Notes: generated by a model from the letters alone, not told the origin. 29,311 nucleotides of DNA from CAZBZG01 sp964496245 (GCA_964496245.1 CAZBZG010000016.1:1-29311); one strand, 5' to 3'; shown: positions 17,009 to 25,034, counted from the stretch's first letter. Translations and numbers: made by a program.

Positions 17009-18216
17009 GCCGGGACCTCCTCCCGGGCTTTGGCCGGCCGCTGGAGCAGGGCGATGACCTCCGTACGGAGGATCTCCCGGGCCTCGGTCGGAAGCGTCAG
17101 GCTGCGGGCGAGACGCGCGGCCTGCGCGAAGAGACCGGCGGCCTCGCGTTCGGACAGGGTCCAGGCGTCTGTGGCGTCGAGCAAGAACCGCAGCCGCTGT
17201 CGCGTGCGCCGGTCGGCTGTCGGTTGCCTGTAGAGCGCCTCGAGCCACGCACGGTCGTCGGGTGCGGACCGTTCGTAGGCGTGGACGACGGGCAGGGTAA
17301 GCTTGGTCTCGTTCAGATGCAGGCCGTCGGTTTCGGGGGCGGCATCGAGGAAGGCGTCCAAGTCCCCGATGTCGTCGCGGATCTGGTAGGCCGTTCCCAG
17401 GTGCCGGGCGAGTTCGTTCAGGCGTCCGTGTTCATCCGGGGGCGCGCCGCCCAACATGGCCGCCAGAAGGAGCGGGCAGGCGAACGTGTAGCGCACGGTC
17501 TTGCCTTCGTAGACGGCGAGGAGCGTCTGGCGGTCGACAGCCGGAAGCGGCCGTTCCCGTAGCGCCACTTCCTGGTAGGTGCCTGTGCCGGTCTCGCGGG
17601 CGATGGCGAGAAGCACGGCCAGCGCCTCCTCCTTCTGCTGAGCGGGAAACGTGGCGGCCTGGAAGGCCTCGATGGCGGCCGCGTACAGCACGTCACCGGT
17701 GAGCAGCGCCAGGTCCCGGCCGGCCTTGTCGGTCTGCGACGGCGGGCCGTCGAACGAGGCGGCGAACCACCGGTGGAGGGAGGGTGCGTTGCGCCGCATC
17801 CGGGCATTGTCGAGCAGATCGTCGTGGATCAACGCGAACGAATGCAACAGTTCCAAACCCACGGCCACGTGCATGGCCTCCGGCCGGGGATCCTGCGCGT
17901 ATCCGCGGTAGGCCAACAGGAACAGGGCGGGCCGCAGGCGCTTGCCGCCGGTTCCCACGAAGTAGCGGATCGCGTCGGTGACGCGCGGCCGCACCCGTTC
18001 GACCGGTCCTTCAGCTGCCAGCTGGTCCACGCGCGCGTCGAGCGCGGCGTCGATCTCCCGGGCCAACCGGTCGAGGCGCAGGGGATGGACTCCGGCCAGG
18101 CGTTCGGAGGGTCCTGCTCCTGCAGGACCGCTGATCTCGTGCGACCCGGCGGACGCCCGGGAGCGCGTCCCTCCGAGGCTCCGGTTGACCGGATTGTTCT
18201 CCGTCGGCGGTTTCAT
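17005..18216 (-). CDS. Polyprenyl (geranylgeranyl-type) diphosphate synthase
   Basis: The 403-residue trans-isoprenyl diphosphate synthase extends an allylic diphosphate with IPP. The first Asp-rich motif is HDDLLDNARMRR and the second is YQIRDDIGDLD; GGKRLRP and a KT/YQIRDD context are also present. The residue five before the first DDxxD is Phe (SFALIHDD), a feature linked to shorter (C20) products in archaeal GGPP synthases. The overall pattern resembles IdsA-type GGPP synthases. The first ~45 residues are low-complexity and may not be conserved, so a later start is possible. ATG 18216 overlaps the DoxX stop by ATGA, with AGGGGG upstream. It probably supplies the prenyl donor for the adjacent MenA-type enzyme. 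Confidence 0.85.
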   Translation of the reverse strand: MKPPTENNPVNRSLGGTRSRASAGSHEISGPAGAGPSERLAGVHPLRLDRLAREIDAALDARVDQLAAEGPVERVRPRVTDAIRYFVGTGGKRLRPALFLLAYRGYAQDPRPEAMHVAVGLELLHSFALIHDDLLDNARMRRNAPSLHRWFAASFDGPPSQTDKAGRDLALLTGDVLYAAAIEAFQAATFPAQQKEEALAVLLAIARETGTGTYQEVALRERPLPAVDRQTLLAVYEGKTVRYTFACPLLLAAMLGGAPPDEHGRLNELARHLGTAYQIRDDIGDLDAFLDAAPETDGLHLNETKLTLPVVHAYERSAPDDRAWLEALYRQPTADRRTRQRLRFLLDATDAWTLSEREAAGLFAQAARLARSLTLPTEAREILRTEVIALLQRPAKAREEVPA

Positions 18217-18692
18217 GCGTCGCCCCCTTGTCCGCCTCCCGTTTCGGGCGCGCCCATTCCGCCCTCTTTGGCGCGACAGAGGCAACGGCCGAGCGCGTAC
18301 CGTCCGCTCCCGCCGATGAGTAGCGCGAGGAAGACCACCGCCAATTCCAGGGGATAGACGAACGAGTCGCCCTGGGCGTGGTGGTGGAGCGCAGCCACCA
18401 GCATGGTGACGAGCATGAAGGCTGCCGCCGGCCGCACGAAGAGGCCGAGCATCAAAAGCAGCCCGCCGAGACCTTCGCTGAGGGCGGCCAGGAATCCCCA
18501 GAAGGCCGGGGCGAACGTGATGCCGAGGTGTCCCATGGCGCCGCCCAGCCAGGCCCATTTTTCGGTGCCTGCAAGCAGCTTGGGTCCGCCATGGACGAAG
18601 AGAAACGTGGCCCCGATGCCGAGGCGCAGGATCAGCCAGCCTGCGTCCGCCCAGCGAGTCTGAGACGAAGCGCACAGATCGGTCTGGTTCAT
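18213..18692 (-). CDS. DoxX family membrane protein
   Basis: The 159-residue protein has four hydrophobic segments and the DoxX pattern LRLGIGATFLFVHGGPKLLAG followed by GGLLLMLGLFVRPAA and ALHHHAQGDSF. DoxX proteins are linked to thiosulfate:quinone reductase or redox-stress complexes, but many have no proven function. ATG 18692 is preferred because AAGGAG lies 6 nt upstream; a TTG at 18710 would overlap this ribosome site. It follows the FAD oxidoreductase by 39 bp and overlaps the next gene by 4 bp. The C-terminus carries Cys residues (CLCRAKEGG) after the last helix. A nearby rhodanese fits a sulfur or quinone role, which is inference. Confidence 0.85.
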   Translation of the reverse strand: MNQTDLCASSQTRWADAGWLILRLGIGATFLFVHGGPKLLAGTEKWAWLGGAMGHLGITFAPAFWGFLAALSEGLGGLLLMLGLFVRPAAAFMLVTMLVAALHHHAQGDSFVYPLELAVVFLALLIGGSGRYALGRCLCRAKEGGMGAPETGGGQGGDA

Positions 18693-18731
18693 GTGGTCTC
18701 CTTGTGGCAAGACGGATCGGGCCCCTGTGGG

Positions 18732-19949
18732 CTATTGCGCGCCGACCGCGTCGAGGTCGGGCACGTTGCCCTCTGCGACCGGCACGCCCTGTTCGATCAG
18801 GGTCCGCGCGGCGTCCACCTTCTCCCAGACGTCGCACATCAGCGCTCCGCGCAGCCGCCCGTCCTCGGCGTAGTAGATCACGCCCTTCTGGTTCTCCTGC
18901 TCCCAGTCGGTCACGGTCTCGAGCCGGCTGTCGACTGCGCCCACGGCTTCGAACCCGAAGTCGAAGAGGTCGGAGAAGAAGAAGGGCAGATACGTGAACG
19001 GCTCGTCCGCGCCCGCCATGTTGCGGCCCGCGCGCTTGCCCTGGGCCTGGGCGTTGTCCCAGTGTTCGATGCGCATGCGCCGCTGGAGCGTGGCGCACGG
19101 GAACGACGCATTGTCGCCGGCCGCGTAGACGTGGGGGTCGCTGGTGCGCAGCCGGTCGTTCACCTGGATGCCGTCGTCCACCTCGAGGCCGGCCGCTGCG
19201 GCGAGCTCGGTGGCCGGAGCGATGCCGATGCCGGCGACGACCGCGCGCGCCTCAACGCGTTTCCCCTCGCGGGTGTGCATGATGAGGCCGTCTCCCTCGT
19301 ATGCGAAGCGGACCGGCGTGTCTCCGGCCAGCATAGTGACGCCGCGCTTCTCGTAGTCCTGACGCCGGGCGCGCGCGAGCGCTTCGGGAAAGACCTTAAG
19401 GCAGAGTCCGTCCTCGGGAAAGATCATCGTAACGTTCGCGCCCTGCAGGTGCAGGGCGGCGGCCATTTCGGAGCCGATGAACCCTGCGCCGACCACGACG
19501 ACCGGGACGTCCTGCCAGTCGCGATCGCGCAGGCATGTGTAGTCTGCGAGCGTCCGGTAGTAGAGCAGGGACTCCGGGTTGCCGCCGGGAACGTCGAGTC
19601 GCTTCGGCGACCCGCCCGTGGCGAGCAGCAGGGTCCCGTAGGCCAAGCGGTCGCCGGAGGCCGTGCGCACCGCCTGGTTCGCCGGATCCACGGCCTCGAC
19701 GCGTTCGCCCAGCCGCATCTTTGCGCCAAGCGTGCGCGCCTTCTCCTCGTCGTGCACGAAGATCTCGTTCTTCTGCTTGTCGCCGGTCCACAGGTCCTTG
19801 GAAAGGGGCGGCCGGTGGTAGGGCGGATGCTCCTCGGCCCCGAGCAGGAGCACGCTACCGTGCGCGTCCCGCTCGCGGATGCCCTCGATCGCCGAGGCGC
19901 CCGCCAGGCCGCCGCCCACGATGATGTAGTCGTATTGCGTTTCGGACAT
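18732..19949 (-). CDS. AIF-like NAD(P)/FAD-dependent oxidoreductase
   Basis: The 405-residue flavoprotein has FAD motif VGGGLAGASA (about 11-20), a substrate-proximal PPLSKDLW, NAD-binding VGAGFIGSEMA (about 153-163), and VYAAGDNASF in the second half, followed by EHWDNAQAQGKRAGRNM. The C-terminal domain (about 315-395) matches the dimer-type reductase C-terminus of apoptosis-inducing-factor and rhodocoxin/ferredoxin reductases. The start at 19949 has GAGGAG upstream. Such enzymes pass electrons from NAD(P)H to small iron-sulfur proteins or quinones; no rubredoxin or ferredoxin gene is present here. A role as reductase for the flavodiiron protein encoded upstream in the same direction is possible but unproven. 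Confidence 0.88.
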   Translation of the reverse strand: MSETQYDYIIVGGGLAGASAIEGIRERDAHGSVLLLGAEEHPPYHRPPLSKDLWTGDKQKNEIFVHDEEKARTLGAKMRLGERVEAVDPANQAVRTASGDRLAYGTLLLATGGSPKRLDVPGGNPESLLYYRTLADYTCLRDRDWQDVPVVVVGAGFIGSEMAAALHLQGANVTMIFPEDGLCLKVFPEALARARRQDYEKRGVTMLAGDTPVRFAYEGDGLIMHTREGKRVEARAVVAGIGIAPATELAAAAGLEVDDGIQVNDRLRTSDPHVYAAGDNASFPCATLQRRMRIEHWDNAQAQGKRAGRNMAGADEPFTYLPFFFSDLFDFGFEAVGAVDSRLETVTDWEQENQKGVIYYAEDGRLRGALMCDVWEKVDAARTLIEQGVPVAEGNVPDLDAVGAQ

Positions 19950-19988
19950 GGGATCTCCTCAGGCTCAGAGGTGCTTTCGGTCGCGTTC

Positions 19989-20315
19989 TCACGACTCGGT
20001 CGGCAGCCCGGCGTCCTTCCAGTCGGCCTTTCCTTCGACATAGTCGGACACGTTCTCGTAGCCGAGCGCCTCCATCTTCTGCGCCGCCTTGGCGGACGCG
20101 GGGCAGTCGGTGTCCGCGCAGTAGACCACCACACGCTCGCTCCGGTTGGGCACGGCCTGCTGAATGCGCTCTTCGAAACTCTCGCTGAGCGGCACGTTTT
20201 CCGCGCCCGGCAGGTGCCACTCCTTGAATTGCTCCGGCGCCAGCACCTCGATCACGCGCAGATCGCCGTTCTGGTCGATCGCTTGCTTGAGTTCGTCCCG
20301 CGAAATCGTATCCAT
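19989..20315 (-). CDS. Rhodanese-domain sulfurtransferase
   Basis: A single-domain rhodanese of 108 residues. The active-site loop is VVVYCADTDCPAS with catalytic Cys66 and a second Cys71 five residues on. VIEVLAPEQFKEWHLPGAENVP is the usual N-terminal block, with an EV in place of the common DVR. It carries sulfane sulfur in the cytoplasm (no signal peptide). The start at 20315 has AGGAGG 7 nt upstream. It sits 16 bp after the transketolase stub and 39 bp before the AIF-like oxidoreductase, all on the same strand. Confidence 0.92.
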   Translation of the reverse strand: MDTISRDELKQAIDQNGDLRVIEVLAPEQFKEWHLPGAENVPLSESFEERIQQAVPNRSERVVVYCADTDCPASAKAAQKMEALGYENVSDYVEGKADWKDAGLPTES

Positions 20316-20331
20316 GTGATCCTCCTCTCGT

Positions 20332-20646
20332 TCAGCTGTTCAGGAAACGCTCCACGCGTTCGCTCAGACTGCTGGCGTCCAGGCCCAGCGATGCCAGCAC
20401 GTCCCCGCCGCAGCACGCGGCGTACACGAAGGGGACGGCGTGGCCTTCGCTCAAGATCAGGCGGTCCCTGCCGCGGTGCCAGGGGGCCTCCGGGCGCCAG
20501 CGCATCACGTCGTACAGCAGCACGGTCGCGATGTGCGCCAGCGACAACCCCGAAGGCGGGTGCCCCGAGCCTGCCTCCGCGGTCATGCGCACGGTGAGCT
20601 TGGCGAGGTCGATGGCCTTCTCGTGGATGTCGTCGGCGTAGCTCAT
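20332..20646 (-). CDS. Transketolase N-terminal stub (104 aa)
   Basis: The product matches only the first ~100 residues of transketolase or the transketolase N-terminal subunit: SGHPPSGLSLAHIATVLLYDVMRW, then DRLILSEGHAVPFVYA with both conserved His residues. The stop follows at once, well before the ThDP-binding GDG motif. The rhodanese start lies 16 bp beyond, so no downstream remainder exists in any frame. The start at 20646 has GGGGAG about 9 nt upstream and lies 22 bp after the pterin dehydratase stop, so it appears properly set for translation. It may be a pseudogene remnant or a small protein kept for another use. Catalytic activity alone is unlikely. Confidence 0.75.
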   Translation of the reverse strand: MSYADDIHEKAIDLAKLTVRMTAEAGSGHPPSGLSLAHIATVLLYDVMRWRPEAPWHRGRDRLILSEGHAVPFVYAACCGGDVLASLGLDASSLSERVERFLNS

Positions 20647-20668
20647 GCCGGATGCTCCCCGCAGGGAC

Positions 20669-21022
20669 TCAAGAGGCCTGGATCCGGTCGATCTTGGCGG
20701 CCAGGATGAAGTCGGCCTCGGAGAGCCCGCCGATCTTGTGCGTCCAGAGCTGGATCTTCACTTCGCCGTAGCCGAGGCAGATGTCCGGGTGATGCCCCTC
20801 GGACTCGGCGAGTTCGCCCACCTGGTTCGTGAAATCCAGTGCCTGGCGGAAGTCGGCGAACGAGAATGTGCGTTCGAGATGTTGCTCGTCCTGGATCTGC
20901 CACGCCTTGGACAGCTGTTTGCGGTACGGTTCGATCGCCTTGCCCTTGAGCGGTTCTTCGCCGCCTTGGCAGGGCTTGCAGGTCTTCTCGTGCAGGGCCT
21001 GGGATTCGCTGCTCGTCGCCAT
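20669..21022 (-). CDS. Pterin-4a-carbinolamine dehydratase (PCD/DCoH) family
   Basis: The 117-residue protein contains the PCD pattern: HLERTFSFADFRQALDFTNQVGELAESEGHHPDICLGYGEVKIQL, in which the EGHHP block carries catalytic histidines. The end GGLSEADFILAAKIDRI is typical. The family dehydrates 4a-hydroxytetrahydrobiopterin or serves molybdopterin-related steps; no aromatic amino-acid hydroxylase is encoded here, so the physiological role is unclear. ATG 21022 has AAGGAG 8 nt upstream. An N-terminal CKPC pair is common in bacterial members. Confidence 0.9.
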   Translation of the reverse strand: MATSSESQALHEKTCKPCQGGEEPLKGKAIEPYRKQLSKAWQIQDEQHLERTFSFADFRQALDFTNQVGELAESEGHHPDICLGYGEVKIQLWTHKIGGLSEADFILAAKIDRIQAS

Positions 21023-21074
21023 GTCGGATCTCCTTTCGGTCTTGGGCGGAACCGGTCCGGGCCGCCGCCCGCGG

Positions 21075-21263
21075 TTATGCCACGCCGTACGCGGCGCGTA
21101 CGGTGATTCCCACGCCGTAGGCCAGAGCGGCCGCTGCGCCGCCGAGAACGGCGTCGGAGATGTGATCGCGCCCTCCTTCACCGGCCACGCGCCGTCGGAT
21201 CGACTCCGGCTCGTGCATGCGCTGCAGCTGTTCGGTCGTAGCCGATGCGGGTGGCAACGGCAT
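21075..21263 (-). CDS. Small hypothetical protein with one hydrophobic segment
   Basis: A 62-residue ORF with a hydrophobic C-terminal half (VLGGAAAALAYGVGITV). An in-frame TAG lies two codons before the ATG at 21263; no good ribosome site is seen (AAGGGAG is 17 nt away), and an internal ATG at 21218 is an alternative. It fills the space between the AhpD-like gene and the pterin dehydratase gene on the same strand. No family was recognised, and the ORF may not be real. Confidence 0.35.
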   Translation of the reverse strand: MPLPPASATTEQLQRMHEPESIRRRVAGEGGRDHISDAVLGGAAAALAYGVGITVRAAYGVA

Positions 21264-21352
21264 GCGGGTCTACCCGGTTCTCCCTTGGCGAAGCGGGTCC
21301 GTTGATCAAGGGGCTTATGCGTCTGTTGTCCGGCATGGCCGCGGCGTTCGAT

Positions 21353-21730
21353 TCACGCCTGGATGTCCCTCTTCAAGTCGATGGACTTGAGAAACATGTT
21401 GAAGGCGCTCATCATGGACGCGACTTCGAGCGCGCCGGTGATCTCCTCCTCGCTCACGCCCGCTTTGAGCGCGAGCGCCCGGTGAGCGTCCACGCAATAG
21501 GTGCATCCGTTGACCGCGGACACGGCCACGCAGATGAGTTGCTTGGTCTTCTCGTCGAACGCGCCCTTGCCGGCGACGCCGTCCAGATCGACCATGGCCT
21601 GCAGGAATGCCCCGTTCCGCCCCATGGCCTGGAAGACCTCGGGCAGGAAACCAAACTTCTCCTCCAGGTCCTTTTGAAGTTTCTGGGCCTTGTCGTCACC
21701 GGTCTTGTCGTATAGTTTCGGGATCGCCAT
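21353..21730 (-). CDS. AhpD-like carboxymuconolactone decarboxylase family protein
   Basis: The 125-residue protein carries the AhpD-type thiol motif NGCTYCVDAHR (CxxC followed by His four residues later), with the usual helix GAFDEKTKQLICVAVSAVNG before it and ALALKAGVSEEEI after it. Such proteins reduce peroxiredoxin partners or act as alkylhydroperoxidases. The start at 21730 has AGGAGG 7 nt upstream. It lies 89 bp before the small ORF and is likely the first gene of the run down to the NADH dehydrogenase. The 350-bp spacer upstream of it (21731-22080) contains no gene; only a weak GAGAC/GTCTC stem (21895-21911) was noticed. Confidence 0.92.
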   Translation of the reverse strand: MAIPKLYDKTGDDKAQKLQKDLEEKFGFLPEVFQAMGRNGAFLQAMVDLDGVAGKGAFDEKTKQLICVAVSAVNGCTYCVDAHRALALKAGVSEEEITGALEVASMMSAFNMFLKSIDLKRDIQA

Positions 21731-22080
21731 GTCGTTTCCTCCTTGTCGCCGTGCGCAAAGGTTGCGGAGCTATCACCCCGCTCTTGGTCGTTCGACCGCA
21801 GATCTAGCAACTGGTGTGCCGGGCGCCGCATCTTCGCGCGTGCGCGCCGCGGGCTGGGATTTGCGGCGGGAAGGCCCCTGATCCGGCCACGAGTGAGACA
21901 GTTGCCGTCTCGGGAGCTGCCCCGGGTTCTCAGAAATGAGACAGGTGGGATGGGTTGCCGGTAGGCGGCAGGTCCCGAGCTTCGCAGAGGCCACGTTCCG
22001 GCGGGCGGCCGCGCCGGGGGGTGCTCGGAGCCTGCGTACGGGCGGTCTGGCGATGGCGATCTGGACGGCGGCGGGCCTGG

Positions 22081-23313
22081 TCACGCGTTGGTCTGCGCGT
22101 CGCTGCTTTCGGCCGTTTCCTGGAGCAACGCCTCGGCAAAGGCCGCGCCCTGGGCCTCGCCCTTGCGGAGGTCCGCTTCCGTGGGCGCGCCCTGGAATTC
22201 GAACGTGTCCCAAAGGTTCCACTTGAGCGGCTCGACGAGCTGTTCGAAGTGGCGTCCTGCGCCGCCGCTCCAGCCGTAGCTGCCGAAGCGGAAGCACGTG
22301 CGGTTGCGGATGCGTTTGACGCGCGCGAGTTCCAGCACCTGCGCGACCAGGGGATAGAGCGCGTTCTCGTAGGTGGGCGCGCCCACGGCCACGCCCTGAC
22401 GCGTCCAGAGCGACGGCAGGATGTAGCTGGCGTGCGTGTCCGCTGCGTCGAAGATCTCCACCGGCACGCCCTTGCTCGAGATGCCCTGGGCCACGGCGTT
22501 CATCATCCGTTCGGTCTGGCCGTACATGGATCCGTACAGGAGCGTCACACTCGGGTCGCCCGGCTGTTGAGCGTACCCCGCCCATTGTTCGTACAGCTCG
22601 ACGATGCGCGCGGGATTCTTGCGCCAAACGAGTCCGTGCGAAGGGGCCACGACCGACAGCGGCACGTCCGCCAGCTTGGCGATCGCATTGAGGGTCGGCC
22701 GGCTGAAGGAGGCCACGATGTTGGCGAAGTACCGGAGCGCCTCGCGTTCGTAGAACGCGAGATCCTTGTATTCGTCGTCGAAGAGCGCGCCCTGGAGTGC
22801 GCCGTAGCCGCCGAAACCGTCGCAGCTGAAGAGCACCTGCTGGCTGGCTTCGTAGGTCATCATGGTTTCCGGCCAGTGCACGAACGGCGTGTGCACGAAC
22901 CGCAGGGTGTGGGCGCCCGTATCCAGCGTCTCGCCGTCCTCCACCACGCGCGCGTCCTCCCCGATCGTATAGAACGACCGGAGCATGTCGATGGCCTTGG
23001 GCGTGGCCAGCACCTCGGCACGCGGCGCAATGCGGCGGAGCGTACTCAGGATGCCCGTGTGGTCGGGCTCCACGTGGTTCACCACGATGACGTCCAGACG
23101 CGCGGGGTCGCAGACCTGGTCGATCTGTTCCAGAAACTCGTCGGTCTTGAACGCCTTGGCCAGGTCGATGAGGACCTTTTTGTCGTCGTCGATCAGGTAG
23201 GCGTTGTAGGAGATGCCTTCACGGTGGATGGGCCACAGGCCTTCGAACAGGCCGGTGGTGCGGTCGTTCACGCCGATCCAGTGGATGCCGGGGGCGATGG
23301 CGATGGGGGGCAT
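22081..23313 (-). CDS. Flavodiiron protein (class A flavoprotein, FprA/ROO type)
   Basis: The 410-residue protein reduces O2 to water and/or NO to N2O at a diiron site with electrons passed through FMN. The metallo-beta-lactamase-like domain (1-~245) shows all diiron ligands: H80-x-E82-x-D84-H85, H146, D165 and H226. The flavodoxin domain (about 250-395) starts with the FMN loop SMYGQTERM and has APTYENALYP and GSYGWSGGA. No rubredoxin or flavin reductase domain is attached. The start at 23313 has GGGAG upstream. Flavodiiron proteins are typical of anaerobes meeting oxygen. The gene faces the same way as the redox cluster downstream but is separated from it by 350 bp. Confidence 0.96.
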   Translation of the reverse strand: MPPIAIAPGIHWIGVNDRTTGLFEGLWPIHREGISYNAYLIDDDKKVLIDLAKAFKTDEFLEQIDQVCDPARLDVIVVNHVEPDHTGILSTLRRIAPRAEVLATPKAIDMLRSFYTIGEDARVVEDGETLDTGAHTLRFVHTPFVHWPETMMTYEASQQVLFSCDGFGGYGALQGALFDDEYKDLAFYEREALRYFANIVASFSRPTLNAIAKLADVPLSVVAPSHGLVWRKNPARIVELYEQWAGYAQQPGDPSVTLLYGSMYGQTERMMNAVAQGISSKGVPVEIFDAADTHASYILPSLWTRQGVAVGAPTYENALYPLVAQVLELARVKRIRNRTCFRFGSYGWSGGAGRHFEQLVEPLKWNLWDTFEFQGAPTEADLRKGEAQGAAFAEALLQETAESSDAQTNA

Positions 23314-23400
23314 GGAGGTCTCCCGAAGCTGCTCTCGCGATCAGCGCGTGGCGGAAGTACGTCCCCGCACGACACCGAAATACCAGCCCAAAAAGAGTCC

Positions 23401-23480
23401 ACCACGAAGATCACGAAGGCGTTTGCAGCAGTCGGGACCTTGCCTGCGAACGCTTCGTGTCCTTCGAGGTCTTCGTGGTC
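23401..23480. repeat. Imperfect inverted repeat of the CCACGAAG type
   Basis: ACCACGAAGATCACGAAGGCGTT (left arm, 23401-23423) pairs imperfectly with the reverse complement of 23450-23480, which reads GACCACGAAG-ACCTCGAAGG-ACACGAAGCG. Decayed CCACGAAG-ACACGAAG elements are common, from memory, between genes in several PVC-group and related metagenomic genomes. It lies in the 378-bp spacer 23314-23691 upstream of the flavodiiron gene; nothing else was recognised there. Confidence 0.6.
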
Positions 23481-23691
23481 AAAGCATCGGATCCCAAGAA
23501 TGTAGGCTCTTGCCAACGCGCGAAGCTCGCCAAGATGAGTGCTCGTGGGTCCGCAACCGCGTCCAAGGTGCGTCCGGCCCAGCATGTATGGAAACGGTGC
23601 GCAGATCGACCGCGGGCGCGGCATCGACACCGGGATCGCGATCGTCGGCGTGCTACAGTCTCCGGTCCCTCGTCCGATTCCTTCTCCGTTT

Positions 23692-24828
23692 TCATTCAGG
23701 CCGCTTCCAGGAGAACGCCGGTGTGATGTGGTCGTAGGGATGTTCGTTGTAGCCCGCCGTCGGCTCCTCGCCCTTCCAATGCGTGTTCATGAAGTCGAGG
23801 AGCACGTCCCAATCTTCCGTCGCGTGAGAGTGCCCGCCTTCGCGGAGATGGAATGCGAGGTTCTCCGGTGCGTCGAGGAACGCGTACACCTCTCTCGCGG
23901 CCGTGGCCGCCTGGACCATGCCCTCGGGATTCGACCATCTGTCATCGAGCGCATAGGTGAGAAGCAAGGGCCGGGGCGCCATGACGGCCAGCAGGCAGTG
24001 CTGATCAAAGGGCAGCTCGTCCTCCCGGCCCACGTACGCCTGCATGTCCCGATTGAACCAGGACGGGAAGACGTTGACGATGTTGACGGTCTCGCCGCCG
24101 TTGCCCACGTACCTGAACGCCGCGCTGCCGCCCGCGCATGACCCGTTGTCGTTGACGAGCGTAATCCGTTCATCCGTCGCCCCTGCCACCAGCGCTGTCT
24201 TGCCGCCGCGCGAATGGCCGGTTACGGCAATGTAGTCCGTATCGATGAAATGGAGCTCTTCCAGCATGTCGACGCATCGATGGTATCCCCATGCCCACGC
24301 GGAGAGGGCGCCGAAGGATGTTCCGTACGCGTCCCACAACCCGCCCGTGCGCCTGTCAGCCGCCTCGTCGTTTTTGTAGTACCCCAGATCTTCCGCAAGC
24401 TCGGTGCGGTTGAAGAGGACGAGCGCATACCCGTTGTCGATCATTGTCTGTATGGTCTGGTTGGCGGGGCCGGTCCAGCACCCGTCCCCGCAGATCACGG
24501 CGGGAAAGGGGCCGTTGCCTGCGGGCGCCATCACCCGCACGCCGATGGCGATCTTCTCCTCTCCGCCATAGCAGTTGATCCGATAGGACCAGTTCCGCGG
24601 TCTGCCTTCCCACGATCGTATGTGGTGGTGGCACAAGGTCTCGACCTTGATCGCGTCTGGTGGGGGCGGCATCCCGCCGTATTCCGTGTCGATGATCCGA
24701 TCTCTCCACGCCCGGCAGAGGGCGGGCCATTGTTCCGTGGATGTGATGCGAGTGCCGTCCTGTCGGCTGAACGGATCGGGAAGCTCCCCCTTGTCCACGA
24801 CCGGATCGGTCGGATAGGTGTTCTCCAT
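23692..24828 (-). CDS. Alpha/beta hydrolase, CE15 (glucuronoyl esterase)-like
   Basis: The 378-residue protein has the CE15-like order GALSAWAWGYHRCVDMLEEL, then nucleophile Ser206 in VTGHSRGGKTALVAGATDERI, then NDNGSCAGGSAAFRY, and a C-terminal His in GGHSHATEDW (H333/H335). Canonical CE15 enzymes have GCSRNGK and a Glu shortly after the nucleophile block; here that position reads NG, and an Asp near 295-296 (ALDDRW) could be the acid. No signal peptide is visible, so it would be cytoplasmic. Substrates could be methyl esters of glucuronic acid or other sugar esters. Start ATG 24828 has GAGGAGG upstream. It is divergent from the nitroreductase gene. Confidence 0.8.
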   Translation of the reverse strand: MENTYPTDPVVDKGELPDPFSRQDGTRITSTEQWPALCRAWRDRIIDTEYGGMPPPPDAIKVETLCHHHIRSWEGRPRNWSYRINCYGGEEKIAIGVRVMAPAGNGPFPAVICGDGCWTGPANQTIQTMIDNGYALVLFNRTELAEDLGYYKNDEAADRRTGGLWDAYGTSFGALSAWAWGYHRCVDMLEELHFIDTDYIAVTGHSRGGKTALVAGATDERITLVNDNGSCAGGSAAFRYVGNGGETVNIVNVFPSWFNRDMQAYVGREDELPFDQHCLLAVMAPRPLLLTYALDDRWSNPEGMVQAATAAREVYAFLDAPENLAFHLREGGHSHATEDWDVLLDFMNTHWKGEEPTAGYNEHPYDHITPAFSWKRPE

Positions 24829-24952
24829 GCTACCTCCTCTCCAGGCGGGACGTTCGCCGGATCAGACGAAGACGGGCCGAAGACCGGCTGCCATCATGAC
24901 AGACGCAGCATAGCACCACGGCACAGGGTGCGCAAGAAGGGAAACGGCGAGG

Positions 24953-24972
24953 AGGGCGACAGAGGTCGCCCT
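24953..24972. repeat. 8-bp perfect stem-loop in divergent intergenic region
   Basis: AGGGCGAC (24953-24960) and GTCGCCCT (24965-24972) with loop AGAG. It lies in the 324-bp spacer between the divergent esterase and nitroreductase genes and could be an operator-like palindrome. Nothing else is certain in this spacer. Confidence 0.4.
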
Positions 24973-25034
24973 GTCGGCATCCTTTGTCCCGGGCTGCGCA
25001 GTGCTCTGCAGGCGGGTGCAAGGATCCCGCTTTG

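Noticed and set aside
18378..20597. A 739-codon + strand open frame across the DoxX, FAD oxidoreductase and rhodanese genes
   Set aside because: It is antisense to three genes with clear motifs and ribosome sites, and its own translation has no recognisable domain.
20332..20646. Transketolase continuing by frameshift
   Set aside because: The rhodanese gene starts 16 bp beyond the stop, so there is no room for the remaining domain in any frame.
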